The notes under the pieces are model-generated. The model searched no databases, had not been told where the DNA came from, and saw nothing but the letters and a program-made list of their open reading frames with translations. The position numbers were made by a program, and so were the translations under genes. Positions 44,766 to 56,145 of a stretch of DNA of 64,000 nt are shown here, in pieces. Source of the stretch: Coffea arabica (taxonomy: Eukaryota; Streptophyta; Magnoliopsida; Gentianales; Rubiaceae). The stretch spans positions 18,184,001 through 18,248,000 of the forward strand of contig NC_092312.1 in the NCBI RefSeq assembly GCF_036785885.1. Reading direction: 5' to 3'. Within the stretch, counting starts at the first letter, position 1, and the number at the start of each line of letters is the position of its first letter.

Positions 44766-47700
44766 CCAACGGTTTTGTGTAAGGGCAGTTGCCACTTGAT
44801 CCAACAACCGTTGGCCTAAATAACCAAATCTTTTATTAATTATACTGTGATCCTTACTACCTTGGCATTAATATATCAATAACTAAAATATGTCCACATA
44901 AATCAAAATTTTATTTTATTTTCAAAGGAAGGACTCCATTGGAATTGACCGACTATTAGTGGTCAACAATAAAAATTATCTCCAAGATTTATTTACTTCG
45001 ACTTTGTGAATCCTTAGTTACTGCTCACAGGCAATATTTTCAAAATTGCAATCGTGTTTGACAATCACAGGGTCGAAGGATTGTAAGATTCCAGCAAAAT
45101 GCAGATAAATAGTTATTTTTGATGACTTTTACATTTGCAACCCACATAAATAACAATAATTAGTAGTATTTCATATGTATTTAACATAATGGCATGTCTA
45201 ATTCAGATCAAAAGTGCGCTACATAAAATCTTGGGGGTGATCTGAGATTTGAGTAAAAACTTATGGGTTATATGTATCATATCAGAAATGTGTGTTAATT
45301 AAAACTACCAGTTTTTATTCTTTCTTCTTCTATTAATCCCCTTACAATTAGTCCAAAAAAATTTGAAAAGTGGGCTTTATAGTATATCTTCTTCTTATAA
45401 TATATCTTTATCTTATATGTACATATTCAAACTCATGATTAAACTTGAATATGTATGTCTCTATATTGAAGTTTAAGTATACATATATAGTTCATCGCGA
45501 TATTTGATATTCGACTATTATATCATCTTTCATACAGTCGGATAACTAGATATTACATATATAATAAAACGTTTCAAAATATATTTTAATTAATTGAAAA
45601 CTTGATATAACATAAATTAATAATTCAATATAATTATGAGGATAGAATTGTAATATTAAGTTTCGAAATTTATATTCATGGTCAATTATTAATTATTGAT
45701 GAAGAGGATGCATCAACAGATGAAAAATAGTACTATTAATTGGTTGCTACAATTAGAGTTGCCTAGCCTATCATCTTTGTTGTATTTTTATTATACCATG
45801 TAAATTTTATTTTTATTTGAAAATTTTTTCTCAAGGGATTGGTAGTTAAAGAAATGATTATATAGTAAAGCAACGTGTTAGTTTACACTTGGTGTGACGC
45901 ATAATAATAAATTTTATAGAAGTACATTGATATTTTCATAATTAAGAAAAAAGTACAATTATGATCATAAGAAATCACATATTATAACAAAGGGAAATAG
46001 GAGGATTGCGGTCTGTCACTTGATTTTAACTTACGGACAGATCCTGACCGTTGGATCATTGTGGCATTTTGATGGGAAATGACAACCTATTTGTCCGGTA
46101 AATATACTAAAAGAAAAGAGAATTTTTAAGGGCTTCTCTTTTTCTTTTCTTTTCTTTTTGGTTCTTTCCACCATCTTCATTTCCCTTTTGCCTAACAGCA
46201 TCCACCATTTATAGTCTTTTTATGGCTAATGCGACTAGTCAATTGCCTCCAATCAAACCATTTCTTCCTATTTCCTTCTCTTCAACAGAAACAAACAAAA
46301 ATTTGTACATGTGTGTGTGTGGATGTATGCAACCAAAAGGGCAAAAGAAACAAATACAGTTCCAATTGAAGTGAAAGTATGGCTTCGAAATTATGCTGTG
46401 AAGTGTCAAGTGCAAAAAGTCTCTGTTGGGAGGAACAACGGGAAAATAATGCAACCAAGAAAGAAACAATTGATTGAAAAAGCAAATCTATAAGAGAGAG
46501 AGGCGATAGATGGCTCGGGGAAAGGAATGAGAGAGATGGGGAGGAAGAGTAGGAGTGACTAGTTTGAATCATGATTATAGACCATTCAAGCCTCAAGGGA
46601 TTGAAAACTTGATATAACTTAAAAATATTAGGGGAGTTGAGTGATATTATCAAAGATTTCTAGAATTTTTCTTTTCACTTATGACACAGTTGACTAATAT
46701 GATTTTTGCGGAATCTGAATTATTGCAAATCTTTTAAAAGTTAGAGGTACTGTAGAAATCATAGAGAGAAAGAAAATGCCAGAAAGAAACGTACAACAAA
46801 TTTTATGATAAAAAGGAAAATAGAAAGAGATGATTGAATCGTGATCCGAACATTTGACGAGTACACTTGCCTGTTTGGGTTTAAAAACATTATTGTTATA
46901 AAACCAAAAATGATCCCTCACGAACACTTGACCCCATAGGGGAATACCAAAAGACGTCAACTTTTGGCATCCCTTATGGAACTTAAATACTACACACACA
47001 CACCCTCCACAAATGATGTGGGACTCGGGGGAAAGGGGACAGGGGACTAAGCCAATCGAGTAACACCTTGCCACTGGTCTTTTTTTTTCTTTTTGTCAAG
47101 AATTTATGCGTATAACACCTAAATTAACCTCACAGGGGAATACCAAAAGACGTCAAGGTTGGTCTTTTAAATTGACTTTTTTTTTTCCCTTTCTTGGTCT
47201 TTTAAGGTTGGTGAGTGAAAAGGCATTCCACGTAACGAAATGGGAGATAACTAACCAACTTCTGGGTGGGTAACCCTGAAAACAATGCAACGATTTGTAA
47301 TTTGTGACTTGAAATAGACTAATGCGGATAGGATATCATCTTTGTACAAGTGACAAGTGAAGGTAACTAGTCCAATTAGACAATATTATTTTGTTATTTG
47401 CAGTGTACAGTGGACACATTTATGGAGAAATTATCATGCTGAATATACTTCCGGAAAAAGCTGAAAGGACTTTCTTGATATTAAGCCAAGAGAGGAAAAG
47501 GGATAAGGCGTAGATGCAATGTTGTTGAATCAATTGAAGAAAAGCTATAGGATGAGAAATTCTATTTTTCTTAAATTAAAGCGCAAATTTATTTCATCCT
47601 AAATGTTATAACTAAAGTTTGCTTTCTTACACCTGAACTGAAAGAGAACATGCAGTACAAAAGAAAAGCTTGAAGTACTTTAAGCTTGCTCTTATAATGT

Positions 47701-48333
47701 GATATGAAGAAAATACAAAAGAAATTTCTCTTATTTGGCCGCTTTTCTCTTCCCTCCTACTCTATCTTTTGGCCGCTTCTCTTCTTCTTCTTCTTCTTTT
47801 TTTTAGACCACTTCCTACTCTTATCTTCATGTACCATGCACATGTATAGCACAGACATCTAGTGTTATAAACTTCTTCTACATGCATGAAATGAAATTGA
47901 AGTCCTAAGCTTTTGTTAAAAAATCAGTCGTTAATTAATTCTTCGACAAGTGGTGTAAACCGTTTAACAAACAATCTTTCAGTGACTAAATTCTATATTA
48001 GAAATTTAAAACTTTAAAAAGAATGAAAAATAAAAAGTCCATATTAGAGCTTATCCTCATACCATTATCTAGAAGAAAATTCGTTACTCACGTGGATTTG
48101 CGATATTTTATGAGACCATAACTCTAGCTGACTGTATCATCTAACCACAACATGATCTGTAATATCTTCTAAAACATGATTAGTACTTACATTAATTATT
48201 GGATACACATTTGCAACTGTGATAAAGTGGAAGTATAAACTATGAAGCAGAAGATTCATTTTGTATATGGTAAACCAGTTGAATTGACATCAAAACCATT
48301 TCCGAACAAATATCTTTGATTAGAAAAGGATTT
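44766..48333. other. Long AT-rich intergenic region
   Basis: No gene supported. AT-rich sequence at 45000-46000 has no readable structure. TG/CA short repeats occur at 46311-46322 and 46991-47002. One hairpin and a repeated 23-nt motif are listed separately. Confidence 0.4.
46934..46979. repeat. Imperfect 46-nt hairpin sharing a 23-nt motif with 47134-47156
   Basis: CCATAGGGGAATACCAAAAG is followed by a 7-nt loop and the near-inverse CTTTTGGCATCCCTTATGG. The left arm plus loop (46938-46960) recurs exactly, in direct orientation, at 47134-47156 without the right arm. Confidence 0.8.
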
Positions 48334-48485
48334 GGATTAATATTTCCTACATTGACAGTGTATACACTATCAGCATTAGATGAATGACAACTATATCAAA
48401 TTTGAATTTAAAATTTAACTTTTGCACGCATGTCATAAATCCAACGATATAGTGTATACACTGTCAGTGTAAGAAATATTTACTC
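48334..48485. mobile_element. 152-bp Mutator-like MITE with perfect 10-bp target duplication
   Basis: AAAAGGATTT flanks both sides (48324-48333 and 48486-48495). The inverted ends share AATATTTCYTACAYTGACAG followed by TGTATACAC. The centre carries a TTTGAATTTAAAATTTAA box. This is the best-preserved member of a family with copies at 8967, 14464 and 30317. It lies just 3' of the small gene at 48511-49011. Confidence 0.85.
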
Positions 48486-48510
48486 AAAAGGATTTAGCCC
48501 AAGAAACCTT

Positions 48511-49011
48511 CTAGCGAACTACTGCATTTCTGCTTGTAACAGCATAGCTTTTGCATCTCGGGTATGCATAAATGGGGGAATCTGCTTCCTTGAAATCACA
48601 GGGCAAGTCCTCATCGATCCTTCCAATCCTTCCAATCCCAACACTGTAACTCCTCTTCTCCGCTGCTGTAGCGGGCAGCTTCACGCTTGTAATTGGCCTT
48701 TGCAACTGAGGATCGATGGTCTTGATCCCAGCATTGGCCTCACTCAGCTTTGTGGATACGGCGCGAATGAGTTCCCTGAGTTCATCTTCCTGCTTGCTAT
48801 CCTTGGACGAGCTAACGCTGAAGTTTCTTGGTAGCTGTTGAGACACTTGAGGAGCAATACCGCAGTTAACCACCGTGTTATCACCAATTCTTGCAGCACA
48901 ATCGAACATGCTGTTCATGTAGAATTCTGTTATTTTCTTCAGGACGCTGGCAGGTGCTTTTAGGATAACCATCAGCGTGCTTTGCTTCTTTGCTTTTGTC
49001 GTCGTCTTCAT
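48511..49011 (-). CDS. Conserved plant-specific protein of unknown function, 166 aa, intronless
   Basis: I recognise the layout from uncharacterised plant proteins but know no function. The amino terminus is basic (KTTTKAKKQS), followed by an amphipathic ILKAPASVLKKITEFYMNSM block with a DCAARIG motif. Then come a Ser-rich LPRNFSVSSSKDS linker and a helical EDELRELIRAVSTKLSE segment. The carboxy half has the block KRSYSVGIGRIGRIDEDLPC, with an acidic SPIYAYPRCKSYAV tail. The start is the first ATG of the frame. The gene has no introns. A TATATA box lies about 140 nt upstream, and upstream DNA (49012-49200) is otherwise AT-rich. Alternative exons are unlikely because both ends of the protein look natural. 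Confidence 0.75.
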   Translation of the reverse strand: MKTTTKAKKQSTLMVILKAPASVLKKITEFYMNSMFDCAARIGDNTVVNCGIAPQVSQQLPRNFSVSSSKDSKQEDELRELIRAVSTKLSEANAGIKTIDPQLQRPITSVKLPATAAEKRSYSVGIGRIGRIDEDLPCDFKEADSPIYAYPRCKSYAVTSRNAVVR

Positions 49012-49149
49012 TAATCTTGCTCCCTACTAGCTATTTTGGCTTGTGAGTTTGAGTTGTTGATTAATAGGAGCTAACTGAAAATTGGCAAGTTTTGATGATG
49101 AAGTTAAAATGTTGAGTGAGGTGGGAAGGGCGGCAAAATATTGAAGGGG

Positions 49150-49155
49150 TATATA
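49150..49155 (-). promoter_or_regulatory. Likely TATA box of the 48511-49011 gene
   Basis: On the minus strand the sequence is TGTTATATACCCC. A start site some 30 nt downstream (near 49120) would give a leader of about 110 nt. Inferred from position and sequence only. Confidence 0.5.
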
Positions 49156-49400
49156 ACAGATGCAGATTGCTTCAAGTGTTGATTTCATTTTGTAACTTAT
49201 ACTGCCTTTATGTTTGTAGCGTTATTGACTCTTTCTAGTGTAGAACAGATCCAAGGTCAAATATATGGCTGTCCATGCTCCATACATAATTAACTTGAGG
49301 AGAATTGCAATTTTGGGCCTCTATATAGTGGATAATCACAACTGGACCTTTTCAAACTTTAACTTTGATATATTGAGACCAGACGTTAATTAGTCTGCCA

Positions 49401-49560
49401 CGTTTAGGATAGGAGATTATTTTGAATAATTACTGTAACACTTTTTGTGATGTGATGTATGTGAGATAAAAAAATAATTGAAAAGATAAAAAGATGTGTT
49501 AGAAATTATATTTGTGATATAAACAAATAATTTTTAGCCATTATTTGGCTATCCAAACAC
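49401..49560. mobile_element. MITE, TGTTTGGATAGCCA family
   Basis: The right end is TGGCTATCCAAACA and the left end the diverged inverse CGTTTAGGATAGG. The interior ACTGTAACACTTTTTGTGAT, then GTGATGTATGTGAGATAAAA, is a string I remember as abundant in coffee-related genomic DNA. Non-coding. Confidence 0.55.
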
Positions 49561-49784
49561 ATTACATAAGGTTCCTCGTGTTCAGATGATTCTTAAAGTT
49601 GGGGGGAGGGGGGTCATGAATTCTTCTTGAATCGAAGTATATAATTTTGAAAATTTTAAAAAGCCTAAACTTGTCCATACCAGAAATTCGAGGAGGCCAT
49701 CTAAAAGAAATTTAGAAGTCCAGGGATTGTGGCTTATATATGTTGAAATAGAAATTTGAGGAATAAATTAGGTAATGTATCTTC

Positions 49785-50135
49785 TGTTTCACTCCTACTC
49801 CCAGTGTCCCATTTTTTAGTATTGTTTTTCCTTGATAAATATCTTATTTTAGTTCTTTTTTGTTTTCTTAAAATCTAATAACTATTAATTGATTAAAAAA
49901 ATAAATACAACAATCTCAAAAAGTAATATATTATAAAAATTATAAAATACAATAGAAAATTCATTAAAAAATCTCATTTTTATGCATTTTGATTTTTTGA
50001 ATTTATTAAATTTTGTGAGTAAATAGTTATTGAATTTTAAGAAAATAAAGAAGAACTAAAATTTGATGTTTATAAAGTATAAATAGCAATATAATAAAAA
50101 GTGGGATAGAAAGTGGCACAGAAAATGAGACAGAC
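49785..50135. mobile_element. Foldback MITE, copy 2 of the 39523-39887 family (inverted core)
   Basis: Arms contain TTTTAGTTCTTTTTTGTTTT on the left and AGAAGAACTAAAATTTGATG on the right. The core (TTTTTATGCATTTTGATTTT) is in the opposite orientation to copy 1. Ends are more diverged, and the borders are approximate. Confidence 0.7.
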
Positions 50136-50799
50136 GTGAATAAATTTAAGGGTACGGAAAACATAACGATGGTTGGTAACATACTAACATTGAAAAATCT
50201 TAAACAAGTCAAAGTAGGGATTTTGTTGAATTTAAAAAGGGTTCTAAACAAGCTCAAGAAAGAAAGCGTCAGTTTAGATTGCGGAAAGGATGGCCACACA
50301 GATTTAATTGTAGGGCGGCGCGGGCGCCTTGAATACATCCCCGGAGTTTATTAAACTTGGTCTGGTCGTGTCTACTAATTAATTGCGCGTCATTATTGGA
50401 AATTGGAATGATTCCAATGGACGCCCCTGAATACTACTACGGTGGTAGTCCTTGGACGCCTTCAAAAATTGCCGACTTTTGAAGGTTGTTCGGGGATTTC
50501 GATTTATATGTTAAAAGTCTGAGTTCTCTCAAAAATTGACAAAAAGAATACTACTACGGTGGTCCTTTTCTTTGTAGAATTTGGGATCCTTTCTATTTAT
50601 TAGTTTTTTTTTTTGTTTTTAAAGGTTAAGCATACAACTTCACCAGCAAATTTATTGAACATCGAATCCGTTGGATCCTCCCCTTGTATTTATTGTAATA
50701 ATAAGATTTGGATTGTAGAGTGTGTAAAATTGAGAAAGCATGATGAGCTTTTAAAAATCAGGCTAATGAAAAAATATACTCCTTTTTTAAAAACAAGTA
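50136..50799. other. Spacer between two MITEs
   Basis: No gene. A 72-aa frame (50136-50354) has no recognisable features. ACTACTACGGTGGT occurs twice (about 50433 and 50550) about 120 bp apart. Confidence 0.35.
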
Positions 50800-51128
50800 C
50801 TCTCTCCGTCCCACTTTGATAGTCATGCATTCCTTTTTTATCTGTCCCAAATTGTAGTCCACTTTCCAATTAAAGAATGTAATTGTATTTTAATTTTCCT
50901 AAAATACCCTTATTCAATGTAAGTAGTTGTTACTATAAACCTACCCCATTTAATGAGAATTGATTCTTTTTTTACCATCAATTCAAGTTCCCATAAAGTT
51001 GTACCATATTTGATGTGAGGTTATTTTAAGAAAATAGCAATCTAAATTTATTTTTTCAACAAAGTTAACTATTTTTTCTTAAACTGTGTGAAAAAAGACA
51101 CAGAACTATCAAAGTGGGATGGAGGGAG
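50800..51128. mobile_element. Stowaway-like (Tc1/mariner) MITE, copy 2, 329 bp
   Basis: TA-flanked, begins CTCTCTCCGTCCCACTTTGA and ends TCAAAGTGGGATGGAGGGAG. It is nearly the same length as copy 1 (331 bp), and both contain TTTTCCTAAAATACCCTTAT-like sequence. The terminal repeats extend to about 25 bp. Confidence 0.92.
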
Positions 51129-51530
51129 TATATAATTACATTTTGATTGTGTAAGTAACACCAAAGCTAAGAAATTTTAATCTCGTCACACTCAGAATTT
51201 GTAAATATTCCATCAGATTGGTTAAAGTAATAAATTCAAGCTTCCACTTTCAGTATATTTATTTGTCAAATTCCACTTGAATTCAACCAAATGACTATGA
51301 AATCGAAGTGTGCTAGCTAGGCACGTAGGAAAGAGTCAAATTACTTGGACGGGAGCGGGAGAGCGTAGCGCTTGCCTGGATTGGAGACTGAGACATGAAG
51401 TTTTACCTTGTTGTTGGTCTTTCTGATGGGTGTCGATTGGGTACTAGCTAAAATGTATATCCGGTATCATATTTTTTTAAAAATATAAGATTAATTAATA
51501 TAAATAAATAAATAATTGATAAATTTGTTA

Positions 51531-51567
<37 letters not shown>

Positions 51568-52329
51568 ATAGATTAGATGATTTTAAATGTAGCGAATACT
51601 CGGTAGGCACTTGTTTAAAAAAATCTTGTGTTATTAGTATGAATGATCCATCATATAAATCCAAAACGGTTTCTCTTGTAAAAAAAAACGCTTCTAAATA
51701 TACCTGGAAAATTTTATAAAAGGTTTCTCTTGTCCGTTGATGATGTTGAACTGGTCTCAGTAGACAAATTAGGTTCTCAATGTTGTCCGTAAGTTCATGA
51801 AAAATGTTCTCCAACTTCCTGGAATCAGTTAAAGAGTGGTTATAAATAGTACGTTTCTTTTTTTTTTTTGGTTTGAATTTAAGAAGAAAATAATAGAGGA
51901 AATGGACAAAGATTTCAAACTTGAAAGGATGAGATAATTTGGAAGTAGGTAAAAATTATTGCAGATAGAATGATTGGAGCGTTTGGAGGGACGTGACGTT
52001 GTTAATATGAATCAACTAAATGGGTCGAACCAACCTAAACTATGTATGGCCCAAAAATACTACTGCTTTCTTGCCAATAATAATAATAAATACTGTTTAA
52101 TTAAGTCTATTATACATAGGAAAGAGAAAAAGTTTGATTAAAACAATAACTTTCTCTCTCTCTCACACACACATATTATTGTAAATGGGCTATGTCAAAC
52201 ATGTCTACCCATGTTTAGAAGTCTAGTTTTTTAGCAAGTTTGTATTATACTAGTTTTTTAACAACTTTTGCTACAGGAATCTCAAAAACTTATCAAAATT
52301 TTTAACTTACACACTTAAAATATCAAAAA
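51129..52329. other. Intergenic region, no gene recognised
   Basis: Contains a (TA)n microsatellite at about 51534-51562 and CT/CA short repeats at 52154-52171. The 107-aa minus-strand frame at 51491-51814 runs through the microsatellite and is not supported. Confidence 0.4.
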
Positions 52330-53150
52330 CACAAAAAAAAAAAAAAATTTCCCTTCCCCTTTTCTTCTCTTCCTCCCCCACCACCACCTCCGTCGCCGGT
52401 TCCGACGCCGATCACCTCTTCCGGTGCCTATCTTTTTTTTTTTTTTCTTTTTTCCCTCTCCCCTTCTTCCTCCCCTGCCATCCTCCCCTTTGTCTTTTTT
52501 TTTTTTCTCTCTGCGTCTCCCCCACTCCTCCCCCACCACCCTTCCCCTTCCTCTTCCCCTTCCCCTCTAGCCGATCTGGTCGCGAGACCAGATCGCACTA
52601 AGGGAGGGTGAGGGTGGCAGGGGAAAGGAAGGAGAGGGGAAGAAGGAAAATTGCCCCCAAAAAAATCATTCGCTGCTTCATCTGCCGGCAAGAGCAAGGA
52701 GAGGAGAGAGGAGAAAAGGGAGAGGGAAAATTTGAAAACAAAGAAAGAAATCAGGCATGGTGAGAAGCGGGACGGGGAACAGGGGAGGGGGAAGGGGCAG
52801 AGGGGGGTGGCAGGGTAGAGGGGAGGAAAGGGATGCTGGGCAGAGGGAGGTAGCGGGGGAAAGAGTGGGAGGGGTGACGGCCCAAGGGGGGTGGCAGGCA
52901 GAGGGGAGAGGAAAGGGATGGTGAGCAGAGGGCAGTAGCGGGGGAGATGGGAGGAAGGGGGTGGCGGGAAGGGAGAGGGAGGGGGGAAGAGGAGAAAAGC
53001 CAAAAAAAAAAGTTTGTATGTGGTTGCAGAGGCAGTTTCGGGAGAGGGAACAGGAGAGGGGAAGGGGAAGGAAGAAGAAGGGGGAAGGGAGGAAGGAAAA
53101 GAAAAAAGAAAGAAAAACAAAAGAAAGAAAAAGGAAAAGAAAAAAAAAAT
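52330..53150. repeat. Foldback-like purine/pyrimidine-asymmetric block
   Basis: 52345-52570 is almost wholly pyrimidine on the + strand, and 52598-53150 almost wholly purine, so the halves are complementary in composition. The purine half contains two diverged ~88-bp repeats (GGGGGGTGGCAGG and AGAGGGAGGTAGCGGGGGA types). Long proline-rich and arginine-rich frames here (up to 230 aa) are a by-product of the skew. The right flank (53160-53240) ends with CCAAACAGGCCC, like the end of a TGTTTGG MITE, so the block may be the core of a non-autonomous transposon. Confidence 0.7.
52573..52594. repeat. Perfect hairpin at the strand-switch point
   Basis: GATCTGGTC-GCGA-GACCAGATC: 9-nt arms with a 4-nt loop, exactly where the strand composition changes from pyrimidine to purine. 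Confidence 0.9.
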
Positions 53151-53429
53151 TCATCTAACAAAAGTTTTTCTATAATTTTTACAGTGATTTACAGTAAAAT
53201 TTTATACAAACACCCAAAAAATTCACATTCCAAACAGGCCCATGGTAGTCTATTGGGCCAACCTCGTGTAACGAACTCAACCGGGACTTGAACTCGAGTT
53301 GATCAATGCTACTTGTTAGGCGAAAATTTTCTATTTAAAGAAAAGGAAGAAAAAAATAAGAGAGACTGACTGATCATTTGTTCTGTACAACGTGTCATTT
53401 TGGCCCGAAAACGAAACTGCAAGGTATAA

Positions 53430-54240
53430 TTTCCACTGTTGATTGCAGAAGACCTTGATCCATTTCGGATTCAAGTTCCTGGAAATCACAATCTTCATCA
53501 CAAAGAACAGTTCAGGCTGAGATTGATATCTTTTGAATTTGGATGGCAGGAATTGAATCCTGGATGCAAAGTTTTTAATAAATGAAAAAAGTTATTGTGT
53601 TTTCATATGTTCTTTTCTCGATATCTACATTTGTTATTTTAACCTCTATATTTGTTGAATTAGTTTCTACATTGTACGGTGTAGTTTCTACTATTAATTT
53701 TAAAAGCCCTTGATCCATTTCGAATCCAAGTTTCCTACAATCATAATCGTGATTGTAGAGAACAGTTCAAGCTAAAAGATTGATGTATTCGAATTTGCAT
53801 GATGAAGTTCGAATTTTGGATACAAATTATAATAAATGAAAAAAAAGTTATCGTGTTTTCACATGTGATTATCTTAGTGTCTACAATACATTTGTTGTTT
53901 TAGCGTCCCCATTTGTTGAATTAGTGCCTACATCGCATGATGCAGTTTCCACTATTAATTGTGGAAGTCCTTTATCTATTTCGGATCCAAGTTCTCTGTC
54001 ATAGTAGTCTTGATCGCAGAGAAGAATTCAGGTCGAGAGATTGGCGTATTTGAATTTGGATGATCGGGATTAAATTTTGAGCACAAAGTTTAATAAATAA
54101 AAAAGTCATTATTGTGTTTTACATGTTGTTGTTTTAATACTTATTTTAGCGTTTGTTTTTTGTTGAGTCAATGTTTACACTGGCGCAGTTCGCATTGGTA
54201 GTTGTAAAAAACCTTTGATTCAAAGATTCCTTGTGGAGAA
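53430..54240. repeat. Diverged tandem repeat, about 3.2 units of 243-261 bp
   Basis: Units begin near 53430, 53685, 53946 and 54189 with TTTCYACTRTTRATT-like sequence. Each continues with a CCTTGATCCATTTCGGATTC box, an AACAGTTCAGGC box, and TTTAATAAATGAAAAAAGTT-like and TGTTGAATTAGT-like boxes. The last unit is partial. No frame stays open through the units. Confidence 0.85.
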
Positions 54241-54514
54241 TGAAAGTTTCAGAAGTGGTTTGAATTTTTTGTTTTGTGAGAGTAGTTTGAAGAAGTTCAA
54301 ACTTTGAACAGGATCAATATTTTCAAACTCATTGTCAAGTAAACAAAATTTTTTGTCTTGACAAAAAATGCAAAATCCAGAGGTAAGAATTGTTTTAGCC
54401 TTACAAATCAGTAATATATGCAATAAAGGAACATTAATGCCCTTTAATTTCACCAACTGCCGAAAACAGCGTTATTATTTTATTACCGGCATGGCGTACA
54501 ACAACAAAAGCTTG

Positions 54515-54661
54515 CCCTGTTTGTTTGGATTGTCATTTTTTGTCGAAAAATTGCATCGTTTTTCATTACTATATTTTTCTATTACTTTTTTCCTTCATAT
54601 ACATCAAATCGTTGCAGTAATTTTTCTATGAAAAATCATAAAAAATGCAATCCAAACGGGG
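54515..54661. mobile_element. MITE, TGTTTGGATTGC family, copy 2
   Basis: Ends CCCTGTTTGTTTGGATTG and GCAATCCAAACGGGG. Interior ATCGTTGCAGTAATTTTTCT and ATGAAAAATCATAAAAAATG, matching 8115-8250 and 58484-58629. Confidence 0.8.
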
Positions 54662-56145
54662 TAATTTCCTCTCCAAAAAATCCAAGTTATCTGGTTTTTT
54701 CTTTGGTCAAAGGTCAACTTTTATATATGTTTCAGCTCAATTATCACTCACTTGAAACCAAGATTCCGGTCTCACTCTGCCACTCAAATATTACTAGTCA
54801 AATGTTTTTTTTTGTCCTGTAGAGAAAGAATTTAAGTGCAGGACTATATGTGCTTTTTTGAAGGGGTACCATATGTGTTAATGGCATAAATTCCGAAATC
54901 ATTTATTTTTGTCATCTTCATCCAAGTTGGGGAGGTTTGAGGTTTTGGGTGTATTGCTTCCGTTTGTTTAATGTTTTAGATTAAAGGACAGAAACGATCG
55001 CCAGAAAAAGTAAGAAGTATTTAATTAGTTGTTAGATTAAATTCATAATTTACCTTCATTCATCTTTCAACAACAGCTTATTTAGCCCTTTGTTCAATTT
55101 TCTCGATTTTTTTTCAAAAAAAAATTTTGGTACAAAAGAGAGAGACTTATCCATTCCTTACACTTGAGATGACAAGTTCTCTATTTTTCCTCTAAAAGGA
55201 GGAGGGCTTATCACTTTAATTATTTTAATTTAGGTGTGGCCACGGTTCAAGTTTAAATCAGAATTAGACTGGAATCAAGCTGGCAGCTTATTAAACCGAA
55301 ATTGAAATCAGATTTTGAAAAATCGGTATTGAAACCATAATCGTGATTAAAGGTTCATATTCATATTCTCCAAAATTTTGAACTAAAATCGAAACTAACA
55401 GTTTTGTACCGGTTCAAATCGTCTTAAAAAAACACTTATTACATAAACCTATTTAAGCAATTTAGAGTTTAATATCAATAGTCGGTGCACAACACTAACC
55501 GTCTCAATTCTAATCCAACAATCCATTATCTCATCTCATTAGTAAGTCTAGGCACATAGCTAATCTAAATCCAAGACCAATCCAATTTGATCAATAGTGA
55601 GGTATATTTTTATCATTTTTTCTTTTTCCTTCGTATGATAATGCAAAAAGTTCATCTTTTTTTCCATTCATCGTCATATTTTCTTAGAATCAATATTATA
55701 ACAATAATTGTTTACACATAACTAAAATCATAGGAAGTGAAACCAGAAGCAACCAAAATAAAATCGAACAAGAGCCAAAGGTTGATATAATTCAGAAAAC
55801 ACCAATTTTTTTTCGAAACTTTTGTAACTATAAAAGCCGATTCAGGCTCCACCTTTTAAAAGAAAGGAAAATGTCGATTTTTAAATCCAAACCAACAATT
55901 TTGAAATTGCGACCATATATACTTTAACTTATCCATTCCATTGCATTTTTAGCCGCAACTATTTTTAACTTATCCATATCCAGTTTCTTTGTTTTTTTTT
56001 GACCAAATTCCAATTACTTTTTTGGAAATGAAAATAAATTCACCCTAACTCGAGAAAATTATATACTCCAAAATTTCATAACCTTTATGATCAACTAATT
56101 ATCCGTTCCCCAACACGCGCACACATGTATATGTTTAAAAGTCTA
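54662..56145. other. AT-rich intergenic region
   Basis: No gene. GGTTCAAGTTTAAATC and AACCAAATCGAAACC-type stretches at 55225-55440 and 55750-55910 suggest a decayed transposon, but no ends could be fixed. Confidence 0.35.

Noticed and set aside
52428-53161. Open frames of 136-230 aa rich in Pro, Ser and Leu on the minus strand
   Set aside because: They come from the purine/pyrimidine skew, occur in all three frames at once and have no domain-like pattern.
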